Source of the DNA: Nyssa sinensis
Taxonomy: Eukaryota > Streptophyta > Magnoliopsida > Cornales > Nyssaceae
Length of the DNA: 64,000 bases
Assembly (NCBI GenBank): GCA_008638375.1
Contig: CM018048.1
Coordinates: 4,897,440-4,961,439 of the forward strand
Direction: 5' to 3'
The notes beneath the pieces were generated by a model. The model worked only from the letters and a program-made list of their open reading frames with translations. It was not told the DNA's origin and did no database searches. Both the position numbers and the translations under genes were made by a program. This document shows positions 12,961-25,079 of this stretch, one piece after another (the first letter of the stretch is position 1; every line of letters begins with the position of its first letter).

Positions 12961-14446
12961 CTAGATCTGGAGAAATTTTTAAATGTCCTCAAGATACCAC
13001 GCTGGATGCATGACGTGGTACCTCAATAAAAAAATTGCCACCTCAGCCTACTACCACCTAAGCCACAAGACAGGAAGTTGGCTTCTCTCTTTTTTTCTAT
13101 CTCCTCGTATGTGCATCTTCAGCTTTTTCTCTTCCCCCGTCACTTTCTCTGACAAAATCAGCCTGCCTTTTCTCAGTCCCCACTCCACCGTTACTACTCC
13201 ATTCTACCAGAGAAATTATTAAATGGTCTGTTACAATGGTCCAATTATTAAAAGAAAGGTCAGATGTATATGAGCCGGGTCCAATCCGGCCTAGCTCGGA
13301 TCTAGACATGTTTACATAAGATTTGGGTTCGTTAATAAGATTTGTTAAAGACTCGACCTACTAAATTATTAAAAAGTGCACATACACACACTTTCTCTCT
13401 CTAATACAATATTAAAGTTAAGAGTATTTAATTTTCTAACAAAATTACTATATATATATATGTGTGTGTGTATATATATATATACATACATAAAAGTTAT
13501 AGACAGAGAGAGAGTCTTAGTGAAATTGTCATATTCAATTTTCTAGCACCGTCTTGTGCTATGAAAATATTTTGAATATCATTTTATGGAATTGTTTCAT
13601 GAATCTAGCTATCAATACCCAATTCCATTGAATAAACATTCCATTAAACATCATTATAAGTATTCTTTTATTTTGGATGAGTAATCTTTATTTCATTCTA
13701 TGACATTTTCATTATATGTCATTTTTATTCCATTTCTTATTATATTTAGGAGTAAGACAACTTTTTATAGGTCTAAATTCTTGATAAAATCAAAAGATTT
13801 TTGGATGATAATGATTGTCATTTTATCATTCATCATGTGTCCGATAGTAAGAACGAAATATACAAATAATAGTTGTTATCACATGAAACAATTTCAATCA
13901 ACAATGACATAATTAGGGCCAATAAAACATTTTATTTGTAAAGCCAAGTTGGACTACTCCAAATAAAAAATTTTAGCTCTTAATTTTTTTTTTTTGTTTG
14001 CAAATGGGTTAGGTTTTGGAATCGGAGCGTCGAATCTGAGTTTAGTTAAAGCGAGTCTTAACAGGTCCGAATACAAATTTAGATGCGTTTAAACTTGACA
14101 AATTTAAATTTAGATCTTACCGGATCTGTTTACATCTGACCTGTTGATAGGGCTAAAACCATCCCAAGATTTAACAATTAACACCCCAGGCCAGAGTTCT
14201 GCAATATACAGTTGGGCATTGATAACGGAAAGAGAGAACCGCCGGAGAATGAAAAGAGGTGAGAGAATGAATTAAAGAGAGATACTCATGTGAGGAGAGA
14301 GCAAAAAAGAAAGAAGCCAACTTCCTATCTCGTGGCTAAGGTGGTAATAGGCTGAGGTGGCATTTTTTTTATTTGTGTGAGGTACCACGTAATCCATCCA
14401 GCAGCGTTGTACCTTGAGGGCACCTAAAAATTTCTCCTAAATCCGC
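12961..14446. mobile_element. non-autonomous DNA transposon with long terminal inverted repeats
   Basis: The left arm (about 12,961-13,130) and right arm (about 14,270-14,446) are reverse complements with scattered mismatches. Shared words are ggagaaattttta, cctcaag, acgtggtacctca, gccacctcagcct and aggaagttggcttct. The arms of about 170 bp enclose about 1.14 kb with no transposase frame. Long TIRs on an otherwise non-coding body suggest a MULE-like or foldback element; the target duplication could not be settled. The right half recurs in the segmental duplicate at 52,365-52,735, where about 70 bp of the right tip is missing. Confidence 0.6.
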
Positions 14447-14595
14447 CACTGTTTGGTAGCAAAATAATTATAACATGTTTTTTGTCTTTGGGCATACTGT
14501 TGAATCTTGTGTGGAGACATGAAAACGTGGCTACTGGGGACCGGAGATTCACCAAAGAAGAATCCATGGTTAAGATTCTAAAGTGGAAATATCAG

Positions 14596-14777
14596 TGTGA
14601 GCTAATTAAATCAAGTTGGTATAGTTTTAGTAGGACTCTTAATGATGAGTCCTGGTAATGGTAGGATTTGATTTGTTTTATTCTAATGGGACTAGGAGTA
14701 TTTATCCTAGTGGGAGTGGTATTATTAATTTAAATAGGATTAGAAGTTCTAATTGTAGTACGATTAGACTTTATATA

Positions 14778-14822
<45 letters not shown>

Positions 14823-15097
14823 TGTAGTGTGTGCTTAGCCAAGCCGTGGGATTTATGCCGCAAGCCGTCCAGCTGCACAAAGATTTTTCTTCTTCTGCTT
14901 TTTATTTAACCCTATATTCACGCAACTACTGTTCACACTTCACATGAATAGTAACTTCTTCCCTTTTTCTCTTTGGCCACCTATTTTCTTTTTATTCTTC
15001 TGTTCCTTTCCTATTGTAGCAGAAGATTCAACTATTTAATAGAGATTTTTGTCTCAGCCATACAATGCTAGTATATTTCTTTTTGTTAAATCCAACA
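14596..15097 (+). repeat. Copia 5' LTR
   Basis: 502 bp, starting TGTGAGCTAATT and ending AAATCCAACA. Contains a long (TA)n at 14,783-14,818 and an extra segment near 14,680-14,720 absent from the 3' LTR. Confidence 0.9.
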
Positions 15098-15099
15098 AT

Positions 15100-15112
15100 T
15101 GGTATCAAAGCC
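15100..15112 (+). other. primer-binding site, initiator tRNA-Met
   Basis: TGGTATCAAAGCC, two bases after the 5' LTR, differs at one position from the usual TGGTATCAGAGCC complementary to the 3' end of initiator tRNA-Met, the standard primer of plant Copia elements. Confidence 0.9.
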
Positions 15113-15132
15113 TGATTTCTTAGTTCATTAAG

Positions 15133-16200
15133 ATGTCTTCATTTATTTGGACGGTTTACAAATTTGATGAGAAATCTCCTTTTTATATTTGGAAGATTGT
15201 GATGATGACCTTTTTTGGTTTAAATGGTTTGACGACGAAATTCATTAAGGAAAAGCTTGCAACAAATGCAGATGAGCCAACAAGGCAAGTATACTTCAAA
15301 ACTTTAAATTGTATTCATCAAGTTTTAGATATTTCTATTCTTAATAAAAATTTTCAAGTTCAGTGTGCGAAATAAGCATGGGATATTCTTAAAAGAATAT
15401 ATATGTTGGTGTTGATAAGGTGAAAAAGGTTAGATTACAAAAACTGCATAGAGATTTTGAGTTGTTGTAGATGGAAAAATCAGAAATTATTTTTGATTAT
15501 TTTTCGCGGACCGTGGCACTTGTTAATGAAATGATGACTAATGGTGAACAAATAGCAGACCGTCAAATAGTTGAAAAAATTCTTCGAAGCTTGACACTGT
15601 AGTTTGAATATAAAGTGATTGTTATTAAAGAGTCTACTATCTTGGAGTCTATGATAATGGATGAATTACAAGGTTCGTTGACCGTTCACGAACAACGCTT
15701 GAATGAGAGATCAAAAAATTCAGTGGAGGAAGCTTTGCAAGCTCAATTAAATTTAAAGAATAAAAAAGGCGAGTCTTAGAATAATGCATGATTTAATCAA
15801 CGTTTTCAAGACTACTAGAATAGAGGGCAGAATCATAACAATAGAGGAGGTAGAGGCAATAATGGGCAAAACCAATCTGGTAGAGGAAGAGGCAGAGGCA
15901 ACCAGTGGCAGAACAATAATCAGTGGCAAAACAATAATCAGTGACAGAATAATAATTGGCAGCACAGACCAGTCCAAGGAAGAGGGAACGGTAACGATTC
16001 TAATCCACAATCTCATAAATCCAATATTCAATGTTTTAATTATGGCAAGTTTGGGCATAAAAAGTCTGATTGCAGATCTAAAAGGCCAAATAATAGAGAT
16101 CATCAAGCTAATGTTGCTGAAAATAATCTTGGTGGTAATAATGAAGTAGAGACCGTGTTTTTGGCTTGTACTGTTGCAGATAATGATGATGGTTCTAAGT
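15133..16200 (+). pseudogene. Copia gag, broken
   Basis: Starts MSSFIWTVYKFDEKSPFYIW, corresponding to the KFDG..Y..W start of Copia gag. The frame stops at 15,373 and then continues in another frame through VDKVKKVRLQKL, DYFSRTVALVNEMM and a Gly/Arg/Asn/Gln-rich nucleic-acid-binding region (about 15,820-15,990). A zinc knuckle follows at about 16,030-16,075 reading CFNYGKFGHKKSDC; the second cysteine of CX2CX4HX4C is Tyr (TGT to TAT). Stops at 15,469 and 15,600 are TAG where the family has Gln. Structural protein of the particle when intact; here non-functional. Confidence 0.85.
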
Positions 16201-19200
16201 AGTATTTAGATACTGGTTGTAGTAATCACATGTGTGGTAAGAAAGACATGTTTTTTGATTTGGATGAGTCTCTTTCGTCAGAGGTAAAGTTTGAAAATAA
16301 TTCAAAGATACTTGTGATGGGTAAAGACAGAGTAGCAATCAGATTGAAGAAGGAGTCTCACAAGTATATTTCAGATGTGTTTTATGTATCAGGTCTACAA
16401 CAAAATTTATTGAGTATGGGACAGATTTCAGAGAGAGGTTATGATATGCGAATCCACCATGGAGTTTGCACAATCAATGATGATCGTATGGGGCTAATAG
16501 TAAAGGTAAACATGACTCTAAATCGTTTATTTTCATTGAGTATTAAATGTGAGAATTTACCTTGCTTTAGTTCTATGATTGATGATTATAGTTGGTTATG
16601 GCATATGCATTTTGGGCATGTGAATTTTGATAGTCTTAATTTCCTTACTAGAAAACATTGGGTTCCTGGTTTGCCTGCTATTGATATCGCAAATAGAGTT
16701 TGTGAAACTTGTGTTATGGGAAAGAAACATAGAGATGTTTTTCCTATAGGAAATTCATAGAGAGCCAAGAGACCTTTGGAGTTGTTACACTCAGATTTAT
16801 GCTCAATGGAGGTACCTTCTAATGGTGGCAGTAAGTACTTTATTACATTCATTAATGATTTTAACAGAAAAGCATGGGTTTATTTTTTGCAACATAAGTC
16901 TGATGCTTGTGATATTTTTAAAAAATTCAAGGCCTATGTTGAAAAGTGAAGTGGATTTCAAATTAAAACTTTGAGAACTGATAGGGGTACAGAGTATCTT
17001 GTTTGTGATAACTTTTTGGAGAAACATGGTATTAGGCATCAATTGACTGCTAGATATACTCCACAGCAAAACGGAGTGGCGGAAAGAAAGAATAGAACTG
17101 TTTTAGATATGATTAGATGCATGTTGAAATTTAAAATTTTGCCTAAAGGATTTTAGGCTGAAGCGATTGCTTGTGCTATTTATGTTTTGAATATGTGCCT
17201 TACTAGAAGTGTTTCTAACAAAACCTCGCAGGATGCTTGGAATGGACAGAAGTCTGTCATTAAACACCTAAGGGTGTTTGGATGCATTGCATATACTCAT
17301 GTTCCAGATCATCTTAGAAAGAAACTTGATGATAGAGGTGAAAAATGTATTTTCATTGGCTACAGTCAATTGTCAAAGGCCTACAAGTTGTATAATGCAA
17401 TAATAGAGAAGGTGGTTATTAGTCGTGATGTGACTTTTGATGAGCAAGGAGTTTAGGATTGGTTTCAGAATGATCAAATCCAGCCACCTTTAACTTTTAA
17501 TAATACAGATTCGTAGATTGAAATACAGGGTGAGCCTCAGATTAGTGATCCTCTATATTCAAATGTGTCATCACCTCATGTAGAGTCCTCTAGGCGTCCT
17601 TAACACCAGCGTCAGTTGCTTGCTCGCTTACAGGATTATGTTGTGGGTAGTGATAGTGAGCCAACTAATGAAGATTTGGTGAATTTTGCTTTATTTGCAG
17701 ATTGTGATCCAATGACTTTTGAAAAAGCCTCTCGTGATGATCATTGGATTAAAGCCATGGATGATGAGATTCATGCAATTGAGAAAAATAACACATGGCA
17801 ACTTACTACTCTTCCTAGTAATAAAAACAAATTAGTGTAAAGTGGTTGTACAAGATAAAGTACAGGCCCAATGGTGAGGTAGATCGCTTTAAAGCAAGAT
17901 TGGTGGCTAAGGGTTACAAACAAAAGCCAGGTATTGATTATTTTAAGGTTTTTGCTCCTGTTGCTAGACTTGATACAGTTTGTATGTTTGTTTCTCTTGC
18001 TACTCAAAATAATTAGAGAATTTTTCAAATGGATGTTAAATCTGCGTTCTTAAACGGTGTATTTAAAGAAGAGGTTTATGTTGAGCAACCTGCCAGCTAT
18101 GTGATAAAATGGCATGAAAATAAAGTCTTTAGATTGAATAAGGCCTTGTATGGATTGAAACAAGCGCCTAGAGCGTGGTATACACGCATTGACTCTTATT
18201 TTGTTGAGCATGGTTTTAAGAGGTGTCCTTATGAGCATACTTTATATGTCAATTCTAATTCACATGTTGATATTCTTATTGTATGCTTATACGTTGACGA
18301 TTTGATATTTACTGGCAATAATCCAAAGTTGACTTCAGAGTTTAGGGAGGCTATGATAGCTCACTTTGATATGACAGATATGGGACTAATGTCTTATTTT
18401 CTTGGCAATAAAGTTGTTCAAACAAATGGTGAAATTTTTATTTCACAAAAAAAGTATGCTAGTGATAGTTTGAAAAGGTTCAGAATGGACAAGTTCAGTC
18501 CAATTTTGACTCCAGTTGAAGAGAGGTTGAAGTTAGTGAGAGATGGTACAGGTGATCTTGTGAATCCAACCTACTTTAAAAGGTTGGTAGGAAGCTTAAG
18601 ATATTTGATTTCTACTAGGCTAGATATTATGTTTGGTGTTAGGTTGATTAGCAGATTTATGGAGACTCCACATCAATCTCACTTACAAATTGCTAAACGG
18701 ATTTTGCGATACATTCGAGGTACACAAAGTGATGGTATTTTTTACTCATCCTTTAACAGTTTGGAACTTATTGGATATACAGATAGTAATTGGGTAGGTG
18801 ATACTGAGATGCGAAAGAGTATTTCAAGATATGTCTTTCATCTTGGTTCTGGTGTATTTTCTTGGTCTTCTAAAAAATAGCAAATTGTTACTTTTTCAAC
18901 AGCAGAGGCAGAGTACATTGCAGCAGGGAATACTCCTACTCAACCAGTTTGGTTACGGCGGATGCTTGGTATTCTACAACACAAGCAGGATGATTCTACA
19001 ACAACATTTTGTGATAACAAGTCGGCCATTGCATTGACGAAGAATCTAGTTTTTCATGGGAGATGCAAGCACATTGATATCAAGTTTCACTTCATTCGTG
19101 ACTTAGCGAATGACAAGGAGATCCAACTTAAAGTTTGTCCTTTTGAAAAACAAGTTGCAGATATTTTTACAAAGCCACTCAAAATAAATTCCTTTGTGAA

Positions 19201-19252
19201 GTTGAAGAGATTGCTTGGCATGGTGAAGCTTGAAGACCTTGGTTTAAGGTAG
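16200..19252 (+). pseudogene. Copia pol: protease, integrase, RT, RNase H, broken
   Basis: Protease: YLDTGCSNHM at about 16,202-16,231 (catalytic Asp 16,208). GAG-pre-integrase HHCC domain: WHMHFGH through CETCVMGKKH, about 16,598-16,730. Integrase core: HSD near 16,789, TDRGTEY near 16,978 and NGVAERKNR near 17,070, so D, D and E are all present. RT: MDVKSAFLNG from 18,029 and YVDD at 18,290-18,301. RNase H: YTDSNW near 18,778, AEAEYIAA near 18,903 and DNKSAIAL near 19,014. In-frame stops at 16,201, 16,759, 16,947, 17,153, 17,454, 17,515, 17,601, 18,014 and 18,878 lie mostly where Trp or Gln is expected. A frame change near 17,830 separates the integrase half from the RT half. Confidence 0.9.
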
Positions 19253-19256
19253 GCAA

Positions 19257-19709
19257 TATGAGCCAATTAAACTAAGTTGATTAGTTTTAGTAGGACTCTT
19301 AATCATGAGTTCTGGTGGTGGTAGGATTTGATTTGTTTTATCCTAGTAAGAGTAGTATTATTAATTTAAATAGGATTAGAAGTTTTAATTATATTAGAAT
19401 TAGATTTTATATGATTTATATATATATATATATATATAAGGTTGTAGTACGTGCTCAGTCAAACCGTGGGATTTATGCCTCAACCCGTCCAGCTGCAGAA
19501 AGATTTTTCTTCCTCTGCTTTTTATTTAACCCTACTATTCACGCAGCTACTGTTCACACTTCACGTGAATAGTAGCTTCTTCCCTTGGCCACCTATTTTC
19601 TTTTTATTCTTCAGTTCCTTTCCTATTCTAGCAGAAGATTCAACTATTTAATAAAGATTTTTGTGTCAGCCATACAATGCTGGTATATTTCTTTTTGTTA
19701 AATCCAACA
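19257..19709 (+). repeat. Copia 3' LTR
   Basis: 453 bp, ending AAATCCAACA like its partner. The first bases are TATGAGCC where the 5' LTR has TGTGAGCT, so the terminal TG has become TA. It is shorter than the 5' LTR through loss in the TA tract and in a neighbouring segment. Confidence 0.9.
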
Positions 19710-20814
19710 ATCAGTGGCCTTAGTCTCCCTTTTCATCATAGAAGTGCTTGATTCCTTCAAGTGCTTGGGTTACATATTCACAAGCTTCCATCAGAAATTC
19801 ACAGCTCATCCAAAGTAAAAAATACTACTAAAGGCAGTATTGTCTGGTCTATCTTTTTAAACTCAATACTTTTATTTTATTTTTATCCGAAACAACGAGA
19901 CGGGTCATGACCAAAGTTATTTTCTGTTATGTTTCTTTGTTTAAGCCTTTAATTAATTATTTTTTTTACTATATATAAAAAGTTTTAAATTATTATCTAC
20001 TTTACAAAAATCAGAACGAGATGTAACTTGTGATTATTTTTTTCTTCTTCTTTTTTTTTCTATTTTTTAATATAAGATCACGAGTTTCATTTTTCTAATT
20101 TTATTATGATTCCTATAAAAAAAATATAAGAATTAGTAATTTCGTATTCTGTCTTTTCCATCAATCCGAATTGACTTTCAAGAATTTTTAAGTGAAAATT
20201 CCTTAATAGATATTGATATACTTTCAAATTATTTTGAAGGGTGATAATTAAAATCTATCATGGCAGGGGATTTGGGTGCATATCAGATGGTATAATACTT
20301 TTGATTTTGTATAGGCATGTGCAGTATACGTCCATTGGATCATTCTCTTAAATATATTATAGTGTTTCTTTCAATTATTATATAGTCAATGCACCATACT
20401 TCGTGTAGTCTCATTTTTTTTTAATTATATTAAATGTGTTTTCTTCAAATTGAAATTCATAACCAATTGCCAATACAAAAGATTAGTCTAATGCATATAT
20501 CCAGTTAGTTAAAGCTCTCCAACTTACTGTCAGGACGAAAGCCAGGATTTATTTAAGTAGGGATAAACTTTGTTCTTTGTATTTGGTACTAATTGCGAAA
20601 AATTATGATTTGAATTAAGTAGTTATGAAAAAGTATTTTTGAGTTAAGTTATTGAGTATTTTGATAAATGTATTTAATAACTTGTAATATTTGAATGAAC
20701 TATTTTTAAGTGTCATTGGATTACATTTTTAAAAAAAGTAACACTAGGCTATTTTTTAAAAAAGTCTATTTTGAGTTATTATGAATTCATTAAGTGCGAT
20801 CTATCTGTCAAACC

Positions 20815-21114
20815 TAAGGGTGCAACTTGGGCGGACCAACTTGAGCCCTGTCCATGAACTTTTAGTGTAAAATCAAAATAAAAAAAAGAGATAACAATTT
20901 ATTAAAGAAAATGTGAATAAAATATAAAAAAATAGAATTAATAATCGGGTTCGGGTGGAATATGATACTCATGAATTTTAATTAAGGCTAGGCTCAGGTT
21001 GAATTTTCGGATTTAAGGTCGGGTTCGGACCGGGCTCGGGTTGACAGTTTTAAAACTTGGGTTGGGTTTGGACATGACTCAACTCGAGCCTGGCCTGCCC
21101 GAGTTGCACCCCTA
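20815..21114. mobile_element. hAT-like MITE (short form)
   Basis: Ends are TAAGGGTGCAAC and GTTGCACCCCTA, imperfect inverted repeats of the TAGGGGTGCAA type. Flanks gtcaaacc (20,807-20,814) and gccgaacc (21,115-21,122) are degraded 8-bp target duplications; the paralogue shows gtcgaacc. No coding capacity. The 300-bp form shares an internal deletion with the copy at 53,951-54,258. Confidence 0.75.
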
Positions 21115-21520
21115 GCCGAACCAAACATTCAACAAATCAAAAAAATCCGTTTTGAGTTTGAAAAAGTCATTAAGTACAGCCAATAAGTCAAACCAAACAC
21201 AATCCAAGATCATAAATTTAAAAATTAAAGAATTACAAGAATTTAATATTGATTGATAATATTTTTAATAAATTACTAAATTCATTGATATATATGAATT
21301 TACAAAATAGACAAAGAGTCTTAAGAAAAAAAAACCTCAAAAACTTTAGATCATATAAAAAATTCTTAAAAAAAATCTTGTATACAAGATTTAGAAGTGA
21401 AAAAATTCTGAACCGTGAGGGCAAAGTTATAAATTAAAAGAATATATCTAAAAAAAACTTAAATAAAAAATTGAAGGGGAGAGTTGACCCTAAACCATGG
21501 ATGTGACCAAATAATATATA

Positions 21521-21522
21521 TG

Positions 21523-21585
<63 letters not shown>
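21521..21585. repeat. composite (TA)n(GA)n microsatellite, unit 1
   Basis: (TA)n to about 21,544, then (GA)n to 21,585. Equivalent tracts are at 23,399-23,468 (unit 2) and 54,746-54,842 (segmental copy 2, with the longest GA run in the window). Six-frame peptides of the SLSLSL/YIYIYI kind come from these tracts and are not genes. Confidence 0.95.
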
Positions 21586-21587
<2 letters not shown>

Positions 21588-22363
21588 TGTCTATGAGTAC
21601 TAGAGGAAAGGCTGAGGGTAATTTCATTTTTATAATTTTATTTTATTCCTATAAAAAAAATTAAAAAAATAGTAATTTCGTATTCTGTCTTTTCCATCAA
21701 TCCGAATTGACTTTCAAAAACTTTTGAGTGAAAATTTCTTAATAGATATTGATGTACTTTCAAATTATTTTGAAGGGTGATAATTAAAATCTATTATGGC
21801 TGGGGATTCGGGTGCATATCAGATTGTATAATACTTTTGATTTTGTATAGGCATGTGCAGTATTCATCCATTGGATCATTCTCTTAAATATATTATAGTG
21901 TTTCTTTCAATTATTATATAGTCAATGCACCTTGCTTCATGGGTCAACATTGATCCATATTCTAACAATGTGTTGTCTCATTTTTTTAATTATATTAAAT
22001 GTGTTTTCTTCAAATTGAAATTCATAACCAATGGCCAATACAAAAGATTAGTCTAATGCAGATATCCAGTTAGTTAAAGCTCTCCAACTTACTGTCAGGA
22101 GGAAAGCCAGGATTTTATTTAAGTAGGCATAAACTTTGTTCTTTGTGTTTGGCACTCGTCTAAATGAATGGTGAAAAAGTATAATTTGAATTAAATAGTT
22201 ATGAAAAAAATATTTTTGAGTTAAGTTATTGAGTGTTTCGATATATGTATTTAATAACTTGTAGTATTTCAATAAACTATTTCTAAGTGTCACTGGATTA
22301 CATTTTTTAAAAAAGTAACACTAGGCTATTTTTTGAAAAAGCCTATTTTGAGTTACTGTGAAC

Positions 22364-22971
22364 TAGGGCAGACCAACTCGAGTCCTGGCCGAATTTTTTA
22401 GGACTCGGGCTTCATCTTTTATACTTTGAGTTGGACTTGAACAAAAGAATTCAAGCTCAATTTAAATAAAGGTTGGGCTTAGATTGATCTTTTGAAAACC
22501 GAGTCCAACCGGAACTCAAATTTAATATTTTATATATTATATTTTAAATACTTTAGTTATTCATCATTGAATTTAGAGGATTTCTTTACAAAAATTACTA
22601 TTTAAATTTTTATAATTTCAAAAACTTGTTGACCTTTAACATTTTTTCAAAATTAATTTATGTTAAAGGAATTATTTTAATGATTTTTGTTTTCTTTTAA
22701 AAGGAAAAATTGAGAGAAATTATTGGAGCTTTTAGTATATAATCAAAATAAGAAAAAAAAAAAGCAATTTATTAAAGAAATTATGAATAAAATATAAAAA
22801 ATAGAATTAATAATCGAGTTCAGGTTGAATTCGATACTCATGAATTTTAATTCGGGTTGGGTTTTCGGATTTAAGATCGGGTTGGGACCGGGCTCGAGTT
22901 GACAGTTTTAGAATTAGGTTGGGTTTAGATATGACTCAACTCGAGCCTGGCCCACCCGAGTTGCACCCTTA
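22364..22971. mobile_element. hAT-like MITE (long form)
   Basis: Same right end as the 300-bp form (gttgcacccttagccgaacc), but about 608 bp long with an interior (22,400-22,735) missing from the other two copies. The left inverted repeat is largely lost (ctagggcagacc). It represents the less deleted ancestor of this insertion. Confidence 0.65.
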
Positions 22972-23395
22972 GCCGAACCAAATATCTAACAAGTCAAAAA
23001 AGTTCGTTTTGAGTTTGAAAAAGCTATTAAGTATAACCAATAAGTCGAACCAAACACAATCCAAGATCATAAATTTAAAATTAAAGAATTACAAGAATTT
23101 AATATTAATTATTAATGTTTTTAATAAATTACTAAATTCATTGATATCTATGATCTTACAAAATAGACAGTCTTATGAAAAAAAAAACCTCAAAAACTTT
23201 AGATCATATAAAAAATTCTTAAAAAAAATGTTGTATACAAGATTTAGAAGTGAAAAAATTCTGAACCATGAGGGCAAAGTTATAAATTAAAAGAATATAT
23301 CTAAAAAAAATTTAAAAATATAAGTAAAATTTTAAATAAAAATTTGAAGGGGACAGTTGACCCTAGCCTATGTTGGTCTCGTCCATGGATGTGAC

Positions 23396-23470
<75 letters not shown>

Positions 23471-24264
23471 TGTCTATGAGTACTAGAGGAAAGGCTGAGG
23501 GTTTGACTCTCATCCAGAGGGCCTAGAAGTTAGATCTACTAATTTCGTATGAAAAGGGGAAAGTATGACCCTTTTTTTACATGGCAAGGATCTAACTAGG
23601 GGCTCCATTTTTAAAAAAAAGAAAACTAGGGGCTCCATCTTGATTCAATTCTCATTTTGATCTAATTCTATTTTTTGTTTTGTTTTTTTGTTTTACTAAA
23701 TATAAAAACAGCTTTATAAATTTATTTGATAAGTCTTAAGTTCTGTATCAAAAATAGAATTACGACCCTATATTTTTTTATTACAGCGATAAAGGAGTAA
23801 AAATTATTTTAAGTGTGTATATGCACTGCCTGTATAAAAAAGAAAAAATTTAACCACCTCATTTTTATTTTTATTTTTAACTAAATTCACAATTTAAATA
23901 TTATTTTTAATATTATAACAACCATTTTTTCAAATGGATTCATTTAAGATGCATCATAAATTTCTACCCTAATAAATTATATCAAAATGAATGAAACTAT
24001 TCCATTGAAGAGGTCAACTACACCCCTTTGTCACATTTTTCTTTTAAAAAAAATTAGCAGTCGTGGCAGTACTAATATATTTATTATTTATTCATCAAAG
24101 TGGATATAACTTACATGAATAATTTTTAAAAAAATTAAAAGGTCGGTCCATGAGTCGTCACTAAGGTCATGTTTGTTTCACAGATAAGATAAGAGGGGAT
24201 TAATTCTTCCCATCACTAATAATAGTGAATGAGACTATTAGTCCCATTGTACTAATATTATATA

Positions 24265-24796
24265 GGGAAATTACACTGTCTGTTTTTGAGATTTCTGAAA
24301 ATTACATTGTTCTTTTTTTAGATTTCTGAAAATTACACTGTCATTTCTTGAGATTTCAGAATTTACACTGCCTCTCTTACTTTATCTAAAAATATATAGA
24401 TACCTCATTTCTATCATCTTTTTTTTTTTTCAAAATGATAAAACTGTCTTTTTTATTTATATATTTTTGTATTTTTTTAATTTTTATCAATTTTTTCTAA
24501 TTTTTTTTATTTACAAACAAATTTAAGGTAAATAAATTACTTTTATTTTATATAAAAATAAATTTAAGATTGTTATCAATACTTATTTGAAAATGAAAAC
24601 AAAAATAGTTAAAATTTAAAAAATTGAAAAAAAATATATGAAAGGGGTAGTATGTCATTTTAAAGAAAAAAATTAACGGAAGGGACACATCTGTATATTA
24701 TTATGTAAAATAGGGAATGTTAATATAATTTTAAAAATTTCAAGAGAAGTCAGTGTAATTATCATAAATCTCAAGAGAGATCAGTATAATTTATCC
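24265..24796. mobile_element. MULE-like MITE, copy 1
   Basis: Inverted ends begin GGGAAATTACACTG and, on the other strand, GGATAAATTATACTG; both continue into TGAGATTT. Flanks tattatata (24,256-24,264) and tattttata (24,797-24,805) match at 8 of 9 bases, as a Mutator-type 9-bp target duplication. The body is 532 bp, AT-rich and non-coding. The same insertion is in the paralogue at 55,646-56,108, so it predates the segmental duplication. Confidence 0.7.
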
Positions 24797-25079
24797 TATT
24801 TTATAATACCCGTCAAATTATATTATCTCGTTTCAACTTAAAACTAAATTTTCATTCCAAACATAAAATAATTGACTTAAATATAATTATTTAAAGAATC
24901 CTCTATTTTATCTTACAAACAAACAAGGCCTAACTGTAAGAAAGAGGAGGTTGGCTTGATTTTCTATGTATTAGTAACAAATTCAACCCTTCTAGATGTG
25001 CTGGACCGTTATAAATTTTTAGAAAGACTAATTGCTCTTTTGTCCTTTTAAGTCTATATATATATATATGATAAAAAGG

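Larger units (their letters stand above)
14596..19709 (+). mobile_element. Ty1/Copia LTR retrotransposon, degenerate
   Basis: A 5,114-bp element flanked by the 5-bp target duplication ATCAG (14,591-14,595 and 19,710-19,714). The paralogous locus at 52,844-52,848 has a single ATCAG with both flanks, which is the unoccupied site and confirms the borders. LTRs, an initiator-Met primer site, gag and pol in the Copia order (protease, integrase, RT, RNase H) are all present. Coding frames are broken by many stops and by frame changes in gag and near 17,830, so the element is not autonomous. Confidence 0.95.
20086..23503 (+). repeat. tandem duplication inside segmental copy 1
   Basis: Unit 1 (about 20,086-21,622) and unit 2 (about 21,623-23,503) both run from tttcatttttNtaatttta through a hAT-like MITE to a (TA)n(GA)n tract and ggaaaggctgaggg. 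Copy 2 of the segmental duplication (53,210-54,880) has only one unit. Unit 2 is longer because its MITE interior is about 300 bp longer than in unit 1 or in copy 2. Confidence 0.85.

Noticed and set aside
15753..16149. Overlapping ORFs of 117 and 121 codons on opposite strands
   Set aside because: The real gag frame here is a third one, showing the Gly/Arg-rich region and the zinc knuckle; these are shadows.
23301..23513. Peptides rich in SLSLSL and YIYIYI (also at 26,012, 54,691 and 57,684)
   Set aside because: Direct translation of (GA)n/(CT)n and (TA)n microsatellites.
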